Shown piece after piece: positions 29,280 through 39,062 of a DNA stretch of 64,000 bases (position 1 is the first letter of the stretch; every line of letters starts with the position of its first letter). Under the pieces are notes generated by a model. The model did no database searches, had not been told where the DNA came from, and saw nothing but the letters and a program-made list of their open reading frames with translations. The position numbers and the translations under genes were made by a program. The DNA is from Bacteroidota bacterium (lineage in GTDB: Bacteria; Bacteroidota; Bacteroidia; Chitinophagales; Chitinophagaceae): positions 124,001 to 188,000 of the forward strand of contig JADJZY010000034.1 of NCBI GenBank assembly GCA_016715505.1, written 5' to 3'.

Positions 29280-30764
29280 ATGATACCAGTTTACACGGCG
29301 CAAGATATTCGGGATGCAGATGCCTTTACCATGCTGCATCAACCTATTCCATCCATTGATTTAATGGAACAAGCTGCCATTGCCTGTGTAGAATGGCTGA
29401 CTCATCACACCAATCTAGACCTTCCATATATCTTATTTTGCGGCCCTGGAAATAATGGAGGTGATGGTCTTGCAATAGCCAGGCTGTTCCTTGAAAAGGC
29501 AAGAAGCTTCAAGTTGTTTTAAGTCCGTCTGAAAATATTTCCCCAGATCATCAGATTAATCTGGAACGTTTAAAAGAAATTTTACCTACCTCCGTGCATA
29601 CCTGATCGATGGTTTCGAATTGAACAACCAATGTATCATTATCGATGCCTTACTTGGCACGGGCTTAAATCGTCAACCTGAAGGTATTCTGTCGCAAATG
29701 ATTCAAGAAATTAACCACTGCCCTGCCTTGACCATTGCCATTGACATCCCTTCAGGTTTGTATTGTGATGAAAACAGCAATCATGATGGCATTGTAAAAG
29801 CCGATTATACTTTGTCGTTTGAATACTATAAAAAAAGTTTTTTATTCCCTCAAAGTGGTCCCTATTGTGGATCAATACAAATATTATCCATTGGACTATT
29901 GCCATCGTTTCAGCAACATCGCAAACCATGGGCAATGGTTACAGAAACATCCGATTTAAGAACCTGGATTCCTGAGCGCTCTGCTTTTTCGCACAAGGGT
30001 GATTATGGAAAAGCCCTATTAGGTTGTGGTGAAAAAGGCAAGATGGGCGCATGCGTTTTGGCTGCTAAAGCCGCACTGCGATCAGGTCTGGGATTACTAA
30101 CCGCCTTGATTCCGGAGAGCGAAAAAGATATATTACAAACTGCTGTCCCTGAAGCCATGTTAAGTTTTCAAACATCCAAAATCCTCTGGACAGAAGTGGA
30201 CGCTATCGGTTGTGGAAGTGGGATCGGCACCAGTCAGGAAGCCATTGATAAACTTGAACAGATTCTCAAACATACCCGTAAACCCCTGGTACTGGATGCA
30301 GATGGCATTAACCTCATTGCTTCAAATAAAATGCTACTCAAACAATTACCAGCAAGAAGCATCTTAACCCCTCATCCTAAAGAATTTCAGCGACTAAGTG
30401 GGATAGATACAGACCGAGAGCTTCAAATAGAGGAACAGTTAAACTGGTCCGTAAGGCATAAATTTACATCGTTTTAAAAGGCCGTTTTACAAGTATTTCA
30501 ACTCCTGAAGGCGAATTATTTTTTAATAATACCGGAAATGCCGGAATGGCAAAAGGTGGCAGTGGAGATGTCCTGACAGGAATCATTACAGCGCTTTTGG
30601 CGAGATTACAGGATCCTTTTAAAGCAGCAATATACGGAACGCATTTACATGGATTAGCCGGCGACTTCGCCCAAAAAAAATACGGATCAGAAAGTATGCT
30701 CGCCACCGATCTCATTGAATCATTGCCTCAGGCCTGGAAGCATATTCAATCCAATCAGAATTAA
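29280..30764 (+). CDS. nnr: bifunctional NAD(P)HX epimerase/dehydratase (three frameshifts)
   Basis: Repairs hydrated NAD(P)H. The N-terminal epimerase (YjeF_N) has FCGPGNNGGDGLAIARLF and IIDALLGTGLNRQPEG; the C-terminal ADP/ATP-dependent dehydratase has HKGDYGKALLGCG, VLDADGINLIAS, ILTPHPKEFQRL and MAKGGSGDVLTGIITALLA. The gene is broken at 29498-29499 (one G missing; repair gives EKGKKLQVVLSPSENIS), at 29601-29602 (one C missing; THTLIDGFELNNQ restored at the join) and at 30463-30465 (one T missing; HKFYIVLKGRFTSIS). All three are one-base losses in short runs. It starts 13 bases after xerD and ends 4 bases into the convergent phosphatase gene. Confidence 0.88.
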
Positions 30765-31225
30765 TCATTTGTGTGATACTTCTTCAAAATGGCCAGACAA
30801 GCTTTCTCAATCACCTCATACACTTCGTCATACCCACTGGGTGGTCCATACCAGGGATCTTTTACAGATTGGCCTTTGGTTTCAGGTTCCACATCTAAAA
30901 AAAGTTGAATTTTATCTTCCTCCCAGTATTTGCCGGCAATGAGTTTCATTTCAGACAAAACATCGGTCGACATCGCATAAATCCGATCAAATTGGGCACA
31001 ATCTGAATGAATAAATTTCCGGGCATGCAAATGACTGATATCGATGCCGTTCTCCTTGCAGACACGTTGAGATTCGATATGCGGTTTTTCACCAATATGG
31101 TAGGATTCTGTACCCGCGCTGTCAATCTCCCAATCGAGGTTGGCTGCTTTACACAGATGTCGCATAATGCCATCTGCAATAGGCGAACGGCAAATATTTC
31201 CAAGACAAACAAACAAGATTTTCAT
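30761..31225 (-). CDS. low-molecular-weight protein-tyrosine phosphatase
   Basis: 154 residues. The P-loop VCLGNICRSP carries the nucleophile C7 and R13, and the general-acid Asp is in VKDPWYGPP near residue 125. These are the hallmarks of the LMW-PTP family, which dephosphorylates tyrosine kinases or arsenate. No adjacent tyrosine kinase is present, so the substrate is unknown. Convergent with, and overlapping by 4 bases, the NAD(P)HX repair gene. Confidence 0.93.
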   Translation of the reverse strand: MKILFVCLGNICRSPIADGIMRHLCKAANLDWEIDSAGTESYHIGEKPHIESQRVCKENGIDISHLHARKFIHSDCAQFDRIYAMSTDVLSEMKLIAGKYWEEDKIQLFLDVEPETKGQSVKDPWYGPPSGYDEVYEVIEKACLAILKKYHTND

Positions 31226-31352
31226 CCTTCAAAGGTAGGCAGCTGAATCGTAAGCAAAAACTTCGTTTGAGAAGATTTTTTAGCTGTATGATCTTTCATG
31301 TAGAGAAAGCTGCAAACAAATAAAATGTCCGGAAATTCGGATTCGAAAGCAT

Positions 31353-31360
31353 TATCTTTG
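31353..31360 (+). promoter_or_regulatory. putative -7 element of accA
   Basis: TATCTTTG, 23 bases before the accA ATG, in the 158-base gap between the divergent phosphatase and accA. Confidence 0.45.
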
Positions 31361-31383
31361 GGGCTCAAAAATTCATCAAACAA

Positions 31384-32339
31384 ATGCAATACCTGGATTT
31401 TGAAAAACCACTGGAAGCCCTTCAGGAAGAAATAGAGAAGATGCATGAGGTGGCACAAAAAACCAAAGTCGATGTCAGTTCAGCTGTCAAAGAATTGGAA
31501 AAAAAACTCAAAGAAACCAAAAAGGAAATCTATAGCAATCTGAACGATTGGCAGAAAGTTCAATTGAGCCGACATCCGGAAAGACCTTATACCAACTTTT
31601 ATATTAGTCGAATTTTTTCGAAATATCAGGAACTTCATGGCGACCGGAATGTTCGGGATGACAAAGCTATTGTAGGCGGATTTGCGATGTTGAATGATAC
31701 GGAATCAGTGATGGTGATTGGGCATCAAAAAGGCGTCAATACCAAAATGCGTCAATTACGCAATTTCGGAATGGCCAATCCTGAAGGATATCGAAAGGCA
31801 TTGCGATTGATGAAAATGGCTGAAAAATTTAATAAACCCATCATCACATTTATTGACACACCGGGTGCCTTCCCGGCCTTGAAGCCGAAGAGAGAGGACA
31901 AGGTGAAGCCATTGCGCGCAATCTCTTTGAAATGATTAATCTGAAAGTGCCTGTTATCTGTATCATCATTGGCGAAGGTGCTAGCGGTGGTGCTTTAGGT
32001 ATTGGCATTGGAGATCGTGTGATGATGTTGGAAAATACTTGGTATACGGTCATATCTCCTGAAAGTTGTTCATCGATACTATGGCGTACCTGGGACTTCA
32101 AAGAGAAAGCGGCAGAAGAACTTAAACTGACCAGTAAACACATGAAAGATTTTGGTTTGGTAGATGGTGTGATTCAAGAACCTTTAGGAGGTGCTCATGC
32201 CGAACCGGAAGAAATGGCTATCATCCTGAAAAAGTTTATCGAAAAAACATTGATTGAATTAAAAAGTATCGATCCCGAAGAACGAATTAATCAACGAATT
32301 GCCAAGTTTTCGAACATGGGTTTTTATGAAATCAATTAA
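31384..32339 (+). CDS. accA: acetyl-CoA carboxylase carboxyltransferase subunit alpha (frameshifted)
   Basis: Transfers carboxyl from biotin to acetyl-CoA with AccD, the first step of fatty-acid synthesis. The start MQYLDFEKPLEALQEEIEK, the helical N-terminus, FYISRIFSKYQELHGDR and the crotonase-type core (GEGASGGALGIGIGDRV, WYTVISPESCSSILWR) are typical. The frame is lost after IDTPGAFP. Restoring a third G at 31875-31876 gives FPGLEAEERGQGEAIARNL, the conserved acyl-CoA site, and joins the rest. Corrected length about 318 residues. An essential enzyme broken by one missing base argues for sequencing error. Confidence 0.93.
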
Positions 32340-32353
32340 ACATTGAATCCTCA

Positions 32354-32923
32354 TTGCCCTTGTCATTCTTTCAGAAAATAAAAGAAAAAATTTTGCCGCA
32401 GGCCGCTCCGGTTCCTGTTGCACCTTTGTTCACGCCTCAGGATCAAATCAAACATGAATTTGTCAACTTCTCGGCTTCTTACAGGGTTTGTATTTTGAGT
32501 GAATATGAAGATGAAGCGCAAGTTGAAACAATCATTGCTTATCAAAAAAAACTGGAGAAGATGGGTTATGATGCAGATGTTCTTTTTTTTATAGACAATA
32601 TCGAAAAAGAAAAGGCCTTCTATCATCAAAAATTCACCCCTGAAGATTTGGATAAAAAAACCTTGCTGCCACATAGTCCAAAAACAGATCGGGTGATTGT
32701 AAAAAAATATGATCTCTTACTGAACTTATACTTTCGCGAATGTTTGCCCTTACAATATGTATCGCACATGTCGTACGCAAAATGCAGAGTGGCCCCTTTT
32801 ATCAGCACCTTTACAAAATGTGCCGACCTGCTGATACCTTGTACTGCCGGACAGCTTGAAGAACTCATTCAGCAGATCAATGAAACTTTAAATCTTAAAC
32901 CCCATGAACGCAAAACGTTTTAG
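32354..32923 (+). CDS. DUF6913-type protein upstream of dapA
   Basis: 189 residues from a TTG start (a second TTG two codons on is possible), giving MPLSFFQKIKEKILPQ. There is no TM segment. The stretch KKYDLLLNLYFRECLPLQYV, followed by AKCRVAPF and a C-terminal LEELIQQINETLN helix, matches small Bacteroidota proteins often found just before dapA (DUF6913, from memory). Function is unknown. It lies between accA (14 bases) and dapA (20-base overlap), so the three are probably co-transcribed. Confidence 0.65.
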   Translation: MPLSFFQKIKEKILPQAAPVPVAPLFTPQDQIKHEFVNFSASYRVCILSEYEDEAQVETIIAYQKKLEKMGYDADVLFFIDNIEKEKAFYHQKFTPEDLDKKTLLPHSPKTDRVIVKKYDLLLNLYFRECLPLQYVSHMSYAKCRVAPFISTFTKCADLLIPCTAGQLEELIQQINETLNLKPHERKTF

Positions 32924-33785
32924 AGGAACCGGGGTAGCCCTGGTCACCCCTTTTGACTCCGAAGGAAAAATTGATTTCGAATCATTACGCAAACTCATCG
33001 AACATGTGATTGCAGGTGGTGTTGAATTTTTGGTCGCATTAGGTACCACAGCCGAAACACCCACATTGAGTGATGAAGAAAAAAAAGAAGTGTTGCGTTT
33101 TGTAGCAGCAGTAAATCAAAAACGATTGCCCTTGGTATGTGGAATTGGCGGAAACAATACACGTGAAGTTTTAAATCAGTTTGAAAACTATCCATTGGAT
33201 GATGTCGATGCTATTCTGAGCGTTTCTCCTTATTATAATAAACCAACACAACAAGGTATTTATGCTCATTTTAAACTCCTCAATGATCATGCACCGAAAC
33301 CCATCATTTTGTACAACGTTCCAGGCCGCACAGGAAGTAATATGGGCAGCGAACTGACGATTCGTTTGGCCCATGAATGCGAACAAATCATTGGAATTAA
33401 AGAGGCTTGCGGACAAATGGGACAGAGTATGGAATTGGTAAAAAATTGCCCGGCTGATTTTACGATTCTCAGTGGAGATGATGACTTAAGCATGGCACAA
33501 ATTGCTTGTGGATTTGATGGCGTTATTTCGGTGGCAGCAAATTGTTTTACCCGCACGTTTACCGACATGGTTCGATTAAGTTTGAATCAACAATTTGTAG
33601 AAGCCAGAAAATTACAATATCAATTACTAGATGGAATAGCCTTGCTTTTTGCAGAAGGGAATCCGGCAGGTGTCAAAGCTTTCCTAAACAAAAAAGGAAT
33701 CTGCCAAAATCAGTTTCGGTTGCCGGTTGTTCCGGTCAGTGAAAAAACAGCACAGTCCATTCATGCTTTCGCGGATTTAGCATAA
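32904..33785 (+). CDS. dapA: 4-hydroxy-tetrahydrodipicolinate synthase
   Basis: Condenses pyruvate and aspartate semialdehyde in lysine/meso-DAP synthesis. 293 residues, with GTTAETPTLS (T49), the VSPYYNKPTQQG loop (Y111), Y137 in ILYNVPGRTG and the Schiff-base K166 in IGIKEACG. It is complete and of normal length. Its first 20 bases overlap the DUF6913 gene, and the thioredoxin-like DCC gene follows after 3 bases. DAP feeds the peptidoglycan that the L,D-transpeptidases of this window act on. Confidence 0.95.
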   Translation: MNAKRFRGTGVALVTPFDSEGKIDFESLRKLIEHVIAGGVEFLVALGTTAETPTLSDEEKKEVLRFVAAVNQKRLPLVCGIGGNNTREVLNQFENYPLDDVDAILSVSPYYNKPTQQGIYAHFKLLNDHAPKPIILYNVPGRTGSNMGSELTIRLAHECEQIIGIKEACGQMGQSMELVKNCPADFTILSGDDDLSMAQIACGFDGVISVAANCFTRTFTDMVRLSLNQQFVEARKLQYQLLDGIALLFAEGNPAGVKAFLNKKGICQNQFRLPVVPVSEKTAQSIHAFADLA

Positions 33786-33788
33786 GTC

Positions 33789-34181
33789 ATGCAATTGATT
33801 CTGTTTGACGGACATTGTATGCTTTGTAACAAAAGTATTTTATGGATCATTCGAAATGACCGTGCTGGCATATTCGAATTCGCACCTTTACAAAGTGAAT
33901 ACGCGAAAATAAAATTATCTGAGCGGGGATATTCACTTCAATCAATCCCAGACTCGGTTTGTTTATTAAATGACAAAGGCGTTTATTTTGAGTCAAATGC
34001 TTTGCTGCAGATCGTTTCAAAAATTCCTCGATATCGTTTCCTAACCCTGTTTCGGATTCTGCCCAATTGGTTTAGAAATATATTCTATCGATTTATTGCC
34101 AGAAATCGAAATCGAATTTGGGGTAAAACAGAACAATGTTTAATTCCGGATTCTAAACTCAAAGATAGAATTCACAGCTAA
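33789..34181 (+). CDS. DCC-family (DUF393) thiol-disulfide oxidoreductase-like protein
   Basis: 130 residues starting MQLILFDGHCMLCNKS, with the D-G-x-C-x-x-C signature (D7, C10, C13) of the DCC family. The region RYRFLTLFRILPNWFRNIFYRFIARNR follows the family pattern and ends in a basic amphipathic helix. The biochemical role is uncertain. Three bases after dapA, on the same strand. Confidence 0.88.
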   Translation: MQLILFDGHCMLCNKSILWIIRNDRAGIFEFAPLQSEYAKIKLSERGYSLQSIPDSVCLLNDKGVYFESNALLQIVSKIPRYRFLTLFRILPNWFRNIFYRFIARNRNRIWGKTEQCLIPDSKLKDRIHS

Positions 34182-34215
34182 GAACATCAAGTTCAGAAGC
34201 GACCTGAAAACAACT

Positions 34216-34584
34216 TTATTCAATGATGTATTCGTATTTCAGTGTTTCAATTTTCGCATACTGATTGAGTGTCAGCGTTTCCAAAATCACCACATCCGAA
34301 CCAATGATTTTATTAACGGTTGTAATCACTTTATCTTCTTTTTGGATACTGATTTGATTGACTTCATAACCGCCGGTAATATTCCGCAATTTGATCCAAT
34401 ACATCCTGACTTCCTCTCTACCCTGAATCATCATTTCCTCATTTTCCGGATACACTTTTTTAACCATAGGTGAATATAATCGCACCTGCTCAGTCATCAT
34501 CGAACATAATTTATTGATATCCCACTGATTCCAATGTTGGGTAAATTCGTTTGCGACCTTTTCTAAAACTTCATGAAATCTCAT
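34216..34584 (-). CDS. SnoaL/NTF2-like small protein
   Basis: 122 residues from MRFHEVLEKVANEFTQHWNQ. The pattern of N-terminal helices, CSMMTEQVRLYSPMVKKVYP and IQGREEVRMYWIKLR, followed by beta strands ending TLNQYAKIETLKYEYI, fits a cone-shaped NTF2/SnoaL fold, as used in isomerases and binding proteins. No specific function can be given. The in-frame ATG at 34698 is rejected because it leaves too little room for a promoter and adds unconserved residues. Confidence 0.65.
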   Translation of the reverse strand: MRFHEVLEKVANEFTQHWNQWDINKLCSMMTEQVRLYSPMVKKVYPENEEMMIQGREEVRMYWIKLRNITGGYEVNQISIQKEDKVITTVNKIIGSDVVILETLTLNQYAKIETLKYEYIIE

Positions 34585-34718
34585 GTACTTAGTGCTTTGT
34601 ACGGTTCTGAGGCCATCTCGAAAGGAAAACAAAGTTAATAGATTAAATAAATTTTCATACTTAGTTTGGTAATAAATAAATATATAAACATTTAACATAT
34701 TATATTTTATACATGTTT

Positions 34719-34726
34719 TAAATTTG
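34719..34726 (+). promoter_or_regulatory. putative -7 element of the L,D-transpeptidase gene
   Basis: TAAATTTG ends 4 bases before the ATG at 34731, so the transcript would be leaderless. The preceding stretch is very AT-rich. Confidence 0.4.
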
Positions 34727-34730
34727 GCCC

Positions 34731-35263
34731 ATGAAATGGATTCATGGTCTTGTCATCTTGATTTTATTGCCCTATTTATTGGACGCGCAAACGCATCGCA
34801 GAGCGCATTATTATGAATCTTTTCTGGAAGTAAACAATCCAATTGATAGCATTGTTGTATACAAGGCAAAAAGAGAAATGCTCACTTTCCACAAAGGGCA
34901 AAAGGTAAAAAAGTATATCATTTCACTTGGATTGGAGCCCATCGGAAAAAACAATTTGAAGGCGACCTTAAAACTCCTGAAGGTCTATATTGGATCAACG
35001 ACCGGGATACCATCAGTGCCTATCATACCAATTTAGGCATTTCCTATCCCAATACAGAGGACTCAACTTTTGCGGCGTTACAAGAAAAAAAGGCAGGCGG
35101 GGAAATTAAAATTCATGGATTTCCCAACAACCACAGAAAAGATCAGGAGAAAGAGTTTTTAGATACTGATTGGACGGTTGGTTGTATTGCTGTCAGCGAT
35201 TTTGAAATAGACGAACTGTACAAATGGGTGATCGAGAATTGTCCCATTCTGATTCTGCCTTAA
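34731..35263 (+). CDS. YkuD-family L,D-transpeptidase (frameshifted)
   Basis: A secreted peptidoglycan cross-linking or anchoring enzyme. The N-terminal signal peptide ends near LLDAQ. The first frame runs to ISLGLEPIGKNN. Adding one A to the run at 34946-34951 continues KKQFEGDLKTPEGLYWINDR and leads to the catalytic block: IHGFPNN (His), DWTVGCIAVSDFEIDELY (Cys). The TAA at 35261-35263 ends it after ENCPILILP. About 177 residues once repaired, typical of single-domain YkuD proteins. Confidence 0.82.
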
Positions 35264-35320
35264 GTTATGCATGACCAAATAATTCTAAAGTCGCTATTTA
35301 TTCTGTTGCAAATAGGTGTA

Positions 35321-36217
35321 TTAAATGTCAAATGTTGTTCCCTCCAAAGCCAGTTCGGTATTGGCAAAAATTGTCTGAGCCTCTTCTAAAAAAGGACTCA
35401 AATCTTTATACTTCGATGAAAAATGACCAATCAACAGTTTTTTAACCCCTGAGTTCAAAGCCATTTCTGCAGCTTCCACCGTTGTGGCATGCATGCGTAA
35501 ATGTGCTTTTGCAGTATCCGATTGCAAGTAGGTCGTTTCGTGATACAATACATCGGCATCCAAAAAATATTGTTTCAATTCCGGAAGAAACTGAGTATCT
35601 GCTGCATACACATATTTCTTAGGCACCGAACCGGGCAGAGTCAAGGTTTCATTGGCTATGATTGTTCCGTCTGCTTTGATATAATCAGCGCCCTCCGTGA
35701 GTTTTGAATAAAAATATTTAGGAATTTCAAATTCTCTGACTTTCTCCGGCAACAAAATTCGTTTTCGTTTACGTTCAATAAACTGAAAACCACAAGTGGG
35801 AATACTGTGTTTCACGGGAAAGGAAATTACCTCCACTGCTTTATGTTCCACAATCGAAATGGATTCCTGAAAATTTAAGGCATGGAAATTCAGCGGGTAA
35901 CCCAACTCCCAAACGAGTTGAATCTCGATAATTTGTTTTAGTTCTTGAGGACCAAATAAATCAAGTTCCTGTGTTCTCCCTAACAAGGATAAACTACTGA
36001 GCAAACCGACCAATCCAAAATAATGATCCCCATGCAAATGACTGATATAAATACATCGAATTTTAAAAGGACTTAAACCATATAACTGCAATTGCATTTG
36101 GGTACCCTCGCCACAATCGATGAGATGAAATTGTTGATTGACTTCCAATAATTGAGCGGTAGGATGTCGGCTATAAGCCGGAAGCGCTGAGTTATTTCCA
36201 AGAATGGTTAACTTCAT
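35321..36217 (-). CDS. rnz: ribonuclease Z
   Basis: A metallo-beta-lactamase-fold endonuclease that matures tRNA 3' ends. 298 residues; zinc ligands H60, H62, D64 and H65 in SHLHGDHYFGL, with further ligands in PVKHSIPTCGF, YAADTQFL and LLIGHFSSKY. The flexible arm lies around residues 160-190. It overlaps the upstream GtrA gene by 4 bases (ATGA), so translation is coupled. Confidence 0.94.
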   Translation of the reverse strand: MKLTILGNNSALPAYSRHPTAQLLEVNQQFHLIDCGEGTQMQLQLYGLSPFKIRCIYISHLHGDHYFGLVGLLSSLSLLGRTQELDLFGPQELKQIIEIQLVWELGYPLNFHALNFQESISIVEHKAVEVISFPVKHSIPTCGFQFIERKRKRILLPEKVREFEIPKYFYSKLTEGADYIKADGTIIANETLTLPGSVPKKYVYAADTQFLPELKQYFLDADVLYHETTYLQSDTAKAHLRMHATTVEAAEMALNSGVKKLLIGHFSSKYKDLSPFLEEAQTIFANTELALEGTTFDI

Positions 36218-36714
36218 GATGCCCTCATTTCACTCTTACCTGCCGATTTCACTTTAAAGGAAAAATATTGTTGTGTGAAGTAACTATACACAGCAACGAT
36301 AACGGTTGTAAGCATTTTGCTCGGTGTTGCAAACCAATGAAATCCTTCGACGAAAACCTTCAAAAACAAATAATTTAATCCAACACAACTCGTAACCGTT
36401 AGTCCATATCGAAAGAGTTGAACCCGGCCGCGTAAAGCAGAATTCGTAAAAACAATAAATTTATTCAAGATGAAACCCAAGGGGAAACTGACCATAAATG
36501 CCACAATGAAAGCGGCAATGTGAGCCCCAATGGTCATATCACCAATAAGCACCGGCTGCTTTTTGAATACAAACTGATAGGATAAAAAATACACCAGAAT
36601 GTCCACCACGACCGTCGTGCCTCCACAAGCTAAATACCTGAAAGTCTGATAGGGGATAAATTTTAAAAAATCAAAATAAAAGAACCCAATGAAGGCATTA
36701 ATCAATTTTCTCAA
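36214..36714 (-). CDS. GtrA-like membrane protein
   Basis: 166 residues with four TM helices. The start FRYLACGGTTVVVDILVYF and the FPLGFILNKFIVF stretch are the marks of GtrA-like proteins, thought to move lipid-linked sugars across the inner membrane in polysaccharide or LPS modification. No glycosyltransferase lies beside it here. It is coupled to rnz. Confidence 0.85.
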   Translation of the reverse strand: MRKLINAFIGFFYFDFLKFIPYQTFRYLACGGTTVVVDILVYFLSYQFVFKKQPVLIGDMTIGAHIAAFIVAFMVSFPLGFILNKFIVFTNSALRGRVQLFRYGLTVTSCVGLNYLFLKVFVEGFHWFATPSKMLTTVIVAVYSYFTQQYFSFKVKSAGKSEMRAS

Positions 36715-36729
36715 AACCGAAGAATCAAT

Positions 36730-37170
36730 TTATTCAAAAGGCACCAAATGTAATTCAACCGAATTATCCAGCTTACGAATCCAAAATTGTTTGTTGTAAA
36801 GCTTCAAGATGCTATAGTCGTTGGTACTATCAATATTTCCGGAGAAATTTTTAGTAGTCAAAGCAATTTTGCGATCATCATCATACAATTTCTAGGTTCC
36901 TTGTACATTGCGCGCTTCAAGTGTAACAGGATCAATGATGGTAACGATATACTTGCCATCACTGTACATATAATGTTTTTGTTTTGCCCAATATGGATCA
37001 AATGACTTTTCAATGCCATCTACCTGTGCACTTTCAATTTTCCAGTTATTCGTAACCCGGGCTCTTTTTGTCCGCAAGCTGATATTAGGCCCTTCTTCAT
37101 ATTTTCTACATGAAGTCATGGAACCTGAGACGATTAAAACCAATAATAAAACGAGAAGTGATTTATTCAT
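36730..37170 (-). CDS. lipocalin-like lipoprotein (one in-frame stop)
   Basis: A signal peptide with lipobox (SGSMTSC, Cys at about 21) is followed by a lipocalin-like fold: RVTNNWKIESAQVDG, KHYMYSDGKYIVTI, ARNVQGT-stop-KLYDDDRKIALTT, YSILKLYNKQFWIRK, ELHLVPFE. A TAG at 36892-36894 stands where related Bacteroidota proteins have Trp (GTW-type strand); the same frame then stays open to the TAA at 36730. Total 147 codons. TGG misread as TAG is the simplest account. Likely a periplasmic-facing lipoprotein of unknown ligand. Confidence 0.7.
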
Positions 37171-37263
37171 ACCATCTGGTGTATAAGGCCACTAAGATAA
37201 TCAAATTGGCCAAATTAAAAAAAATACGCATGCATGAAGTCAAAAATCGGCATTTTCGCCCCT

Positions 37264-38961
37264 TTAGTTCAAACCACTCGTCTTTAAATCACGGGCATCC
37301 CAATTATATACGTCTTTTAGAAACATGACATTTCCGGCACTATCGACAGAAGTGGTTAAATAAACAAAATGCACATTCACCTGACGTTTCATCGGCACGA
37401 ATATCGTCTTACGCTTTTTGCAGATTGAATCAATCATGGAATAGGAATACTTCAGACTATCCCGTAATAAAAAAGCCGCAAATTCCTTGGGTTTGTGCAC
37501 CCTGACACAGCCACTGCTATATGCCCGGTTAAACTTTACAAAATCCTCACGATGGGGCGTATCATGCATATAAATGCTCCATGGATTCGGCATATTAAAC
37601 TTTACTTCACCCAGAGAACTTCGGTAACCGGGTGCCTGACCAATTGAAAAACTTCGAAAGTTTTTGGAATTAATCATAGATGCATTCACCACACGACCTC
37701 TGCGATCATAAGCTTTTAAACCTCTGCGAGCCAGGTAACTACCTCCCCTGCGCGCAATACCAGGCACCACTTCTTCACGCATAATCGTTGGCGGTACAAT
37801 CCATGGTGGACTGAATACAATATTTTCAATTTTTGAATCCAACGAAGGTGTAGGACGGCCGGGGCGGCCAATAACAACCCGCATCGCAAACTGAATGGAA
37901 TCTTTTTCGACATATTCCATATCCATTTTGGGAATGTTCACCCAAATGAAAGGTTGTTGAAAATCGTGGCACAACCATCGCATTCTTTCCATATTCAAAG
38001 CCAATTTCCTGAGTTTTTCATCGAGATTCGTATTTAATCGTCGAATGGTTGCCGTATCCATTTTAACTGATTCACGAATTTGATGACGATACTGGAAAAA
38101 CTTAAGAGCTTCCAATAAATCAGGCGTCCAGGATTGATTGGAAGTATCTGTTGGCAAAGCAATTTCCGCATATAATCTTTTACGCACGGATACAATTTCA
38201 GGCGAAACAAATCCCATTGGTATACTATCCTTCAAAGCAGTAACCTGTAAGGTTTGAAAGCCTGACCGTAGTGTATCCAGCCGAATAAATTCATTGCGTA
38301 AAGCCCGATACCATCTGTGGTTGGGGCGCATTTGATTAAAAACTTCTTTAAAATCACCGGCAGTTGTACTGCTTTGAAATATTTTTTTCCAGTTTATCAT
38401 GGAATCATTGCGATTCTTCCATTCCTTATTTTGTTTTTGATAAAAATATCTTCCGGATAACAGATCATGAGAAGCCTGAATGAATGTTTTGCTCATTTCA
38501 ATTTCCCAGTTCGCAATTGAAGCGGCATTGCCCGGATCCAGCGATTGTTGCATGGATTTTAAGGTGCTCGCATTGTAAAAAGAATCCGAAAGACCATCAT
38601 AACGCAAATCGGCTAATTGCGCAACCATATCCGTGGCATAATGAGGCACCCCTTCTGTTTTGATCCAAAATGGTTGAAATTCAACCTGATCATATAATCG
38701 CAAAAGTTCCTGCTCAACGACAAAGGTATCTTCTGGGTTATATGAAGAGTCTTTAGGCCATTCCATTACTTTTTCCCGAATGGATTGACTGAGTGCTTCA
38801 GGTTTCCAATTTAACTCCTGGACAATGGTTTCCGGGTCTTTTTCGCCATTTTTGTCTCCATTACTGAATCCGGCATCACAGGCGGATAGGAACAAGATTA
38901 AAAATGAACCCAAAAAACCGGGATAAAGATTTTTTTTCAGAGGTAGGCAGGTGACAGTCAT
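37264..38961 (-). CDS. L,D-transpeptidase with peptidoglycan-binding scaffold (YcbB/LdtD-like)
   Basis: 565 residues, a predicted lipoprotein (ILFLSAC lipobox). It has a helical scaffold domain, a peptidoglycan-binding-like segment around PDLLEALKFFQYRH, and a YkuD catalytic domain with YMHDTPHREDF (His) and YSSGCVRVHKP (Cys), followed by an insertion ending FVYLTTSVDSAG. It forms 3-3 cross-links in the cell wall. The ATG at 38961 gives a compact signal peptide; 38994 is an alternative start. It is divergent from the sigma-factor operon with about 100 bases between. Confidence 0.9.
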   Translation of the reverse strand: MTVTCLPLKKNLYPGFLGSFLILFLSACDAGFSNGDKNGEKDPETIVQELNWKPEALSQSIREKVMEWPKDSSYNPEDTFVVEQELLRLYDQVEFQPFWIKTEGVPHYATDMVAQLADLRYDGLSDSFYNASTLKSMQQSLDPGNAASIANWEIEMSKTFIQASHDLLSGRYFYQKQNKEWKNRNDSMINWKKIFQSSTTAGDFKEVFNQMRPNHRWYRALRNEFIRLDTLRSGFQTLQVTALKDSIPMGFVSPEIVSVRKRLYAEIALPTDTSNQSWTPDLLEALKFFQYRHQIRESVKMDTATIRRLNTNLDEKLRKLALNMERMRWLCHDFQQPFIWVNIPKMDMEYVEKDSIQFAMRVVIGRPGRPTPSLDSKIENIVFSPPWIVPPTIMREEVVPGIARRGGSYLARRGLKAYDRRGRVVNASMINSKNFRSFSIGQAPGYRSSLGEVKFNMPNPWSIYMHDTPHREDFVKFNRAYSSGCVRVHKPKEFAAFLLRDSLKYSYSMIDSICKKRKTIFVPMKRQVNVHFVYLTTSVDSAGNVMFLKDVYNWDARDLKTSGLN

Positions 38962-39062
38962 GCCCGACAAACCTATGCTTTTTTTTAAAATCAATAATCA
39001 GGGAATATCCACAAATTTTGAAGCATTAAACCATATATTTACGCACAAGTCAAAGCGCCGCC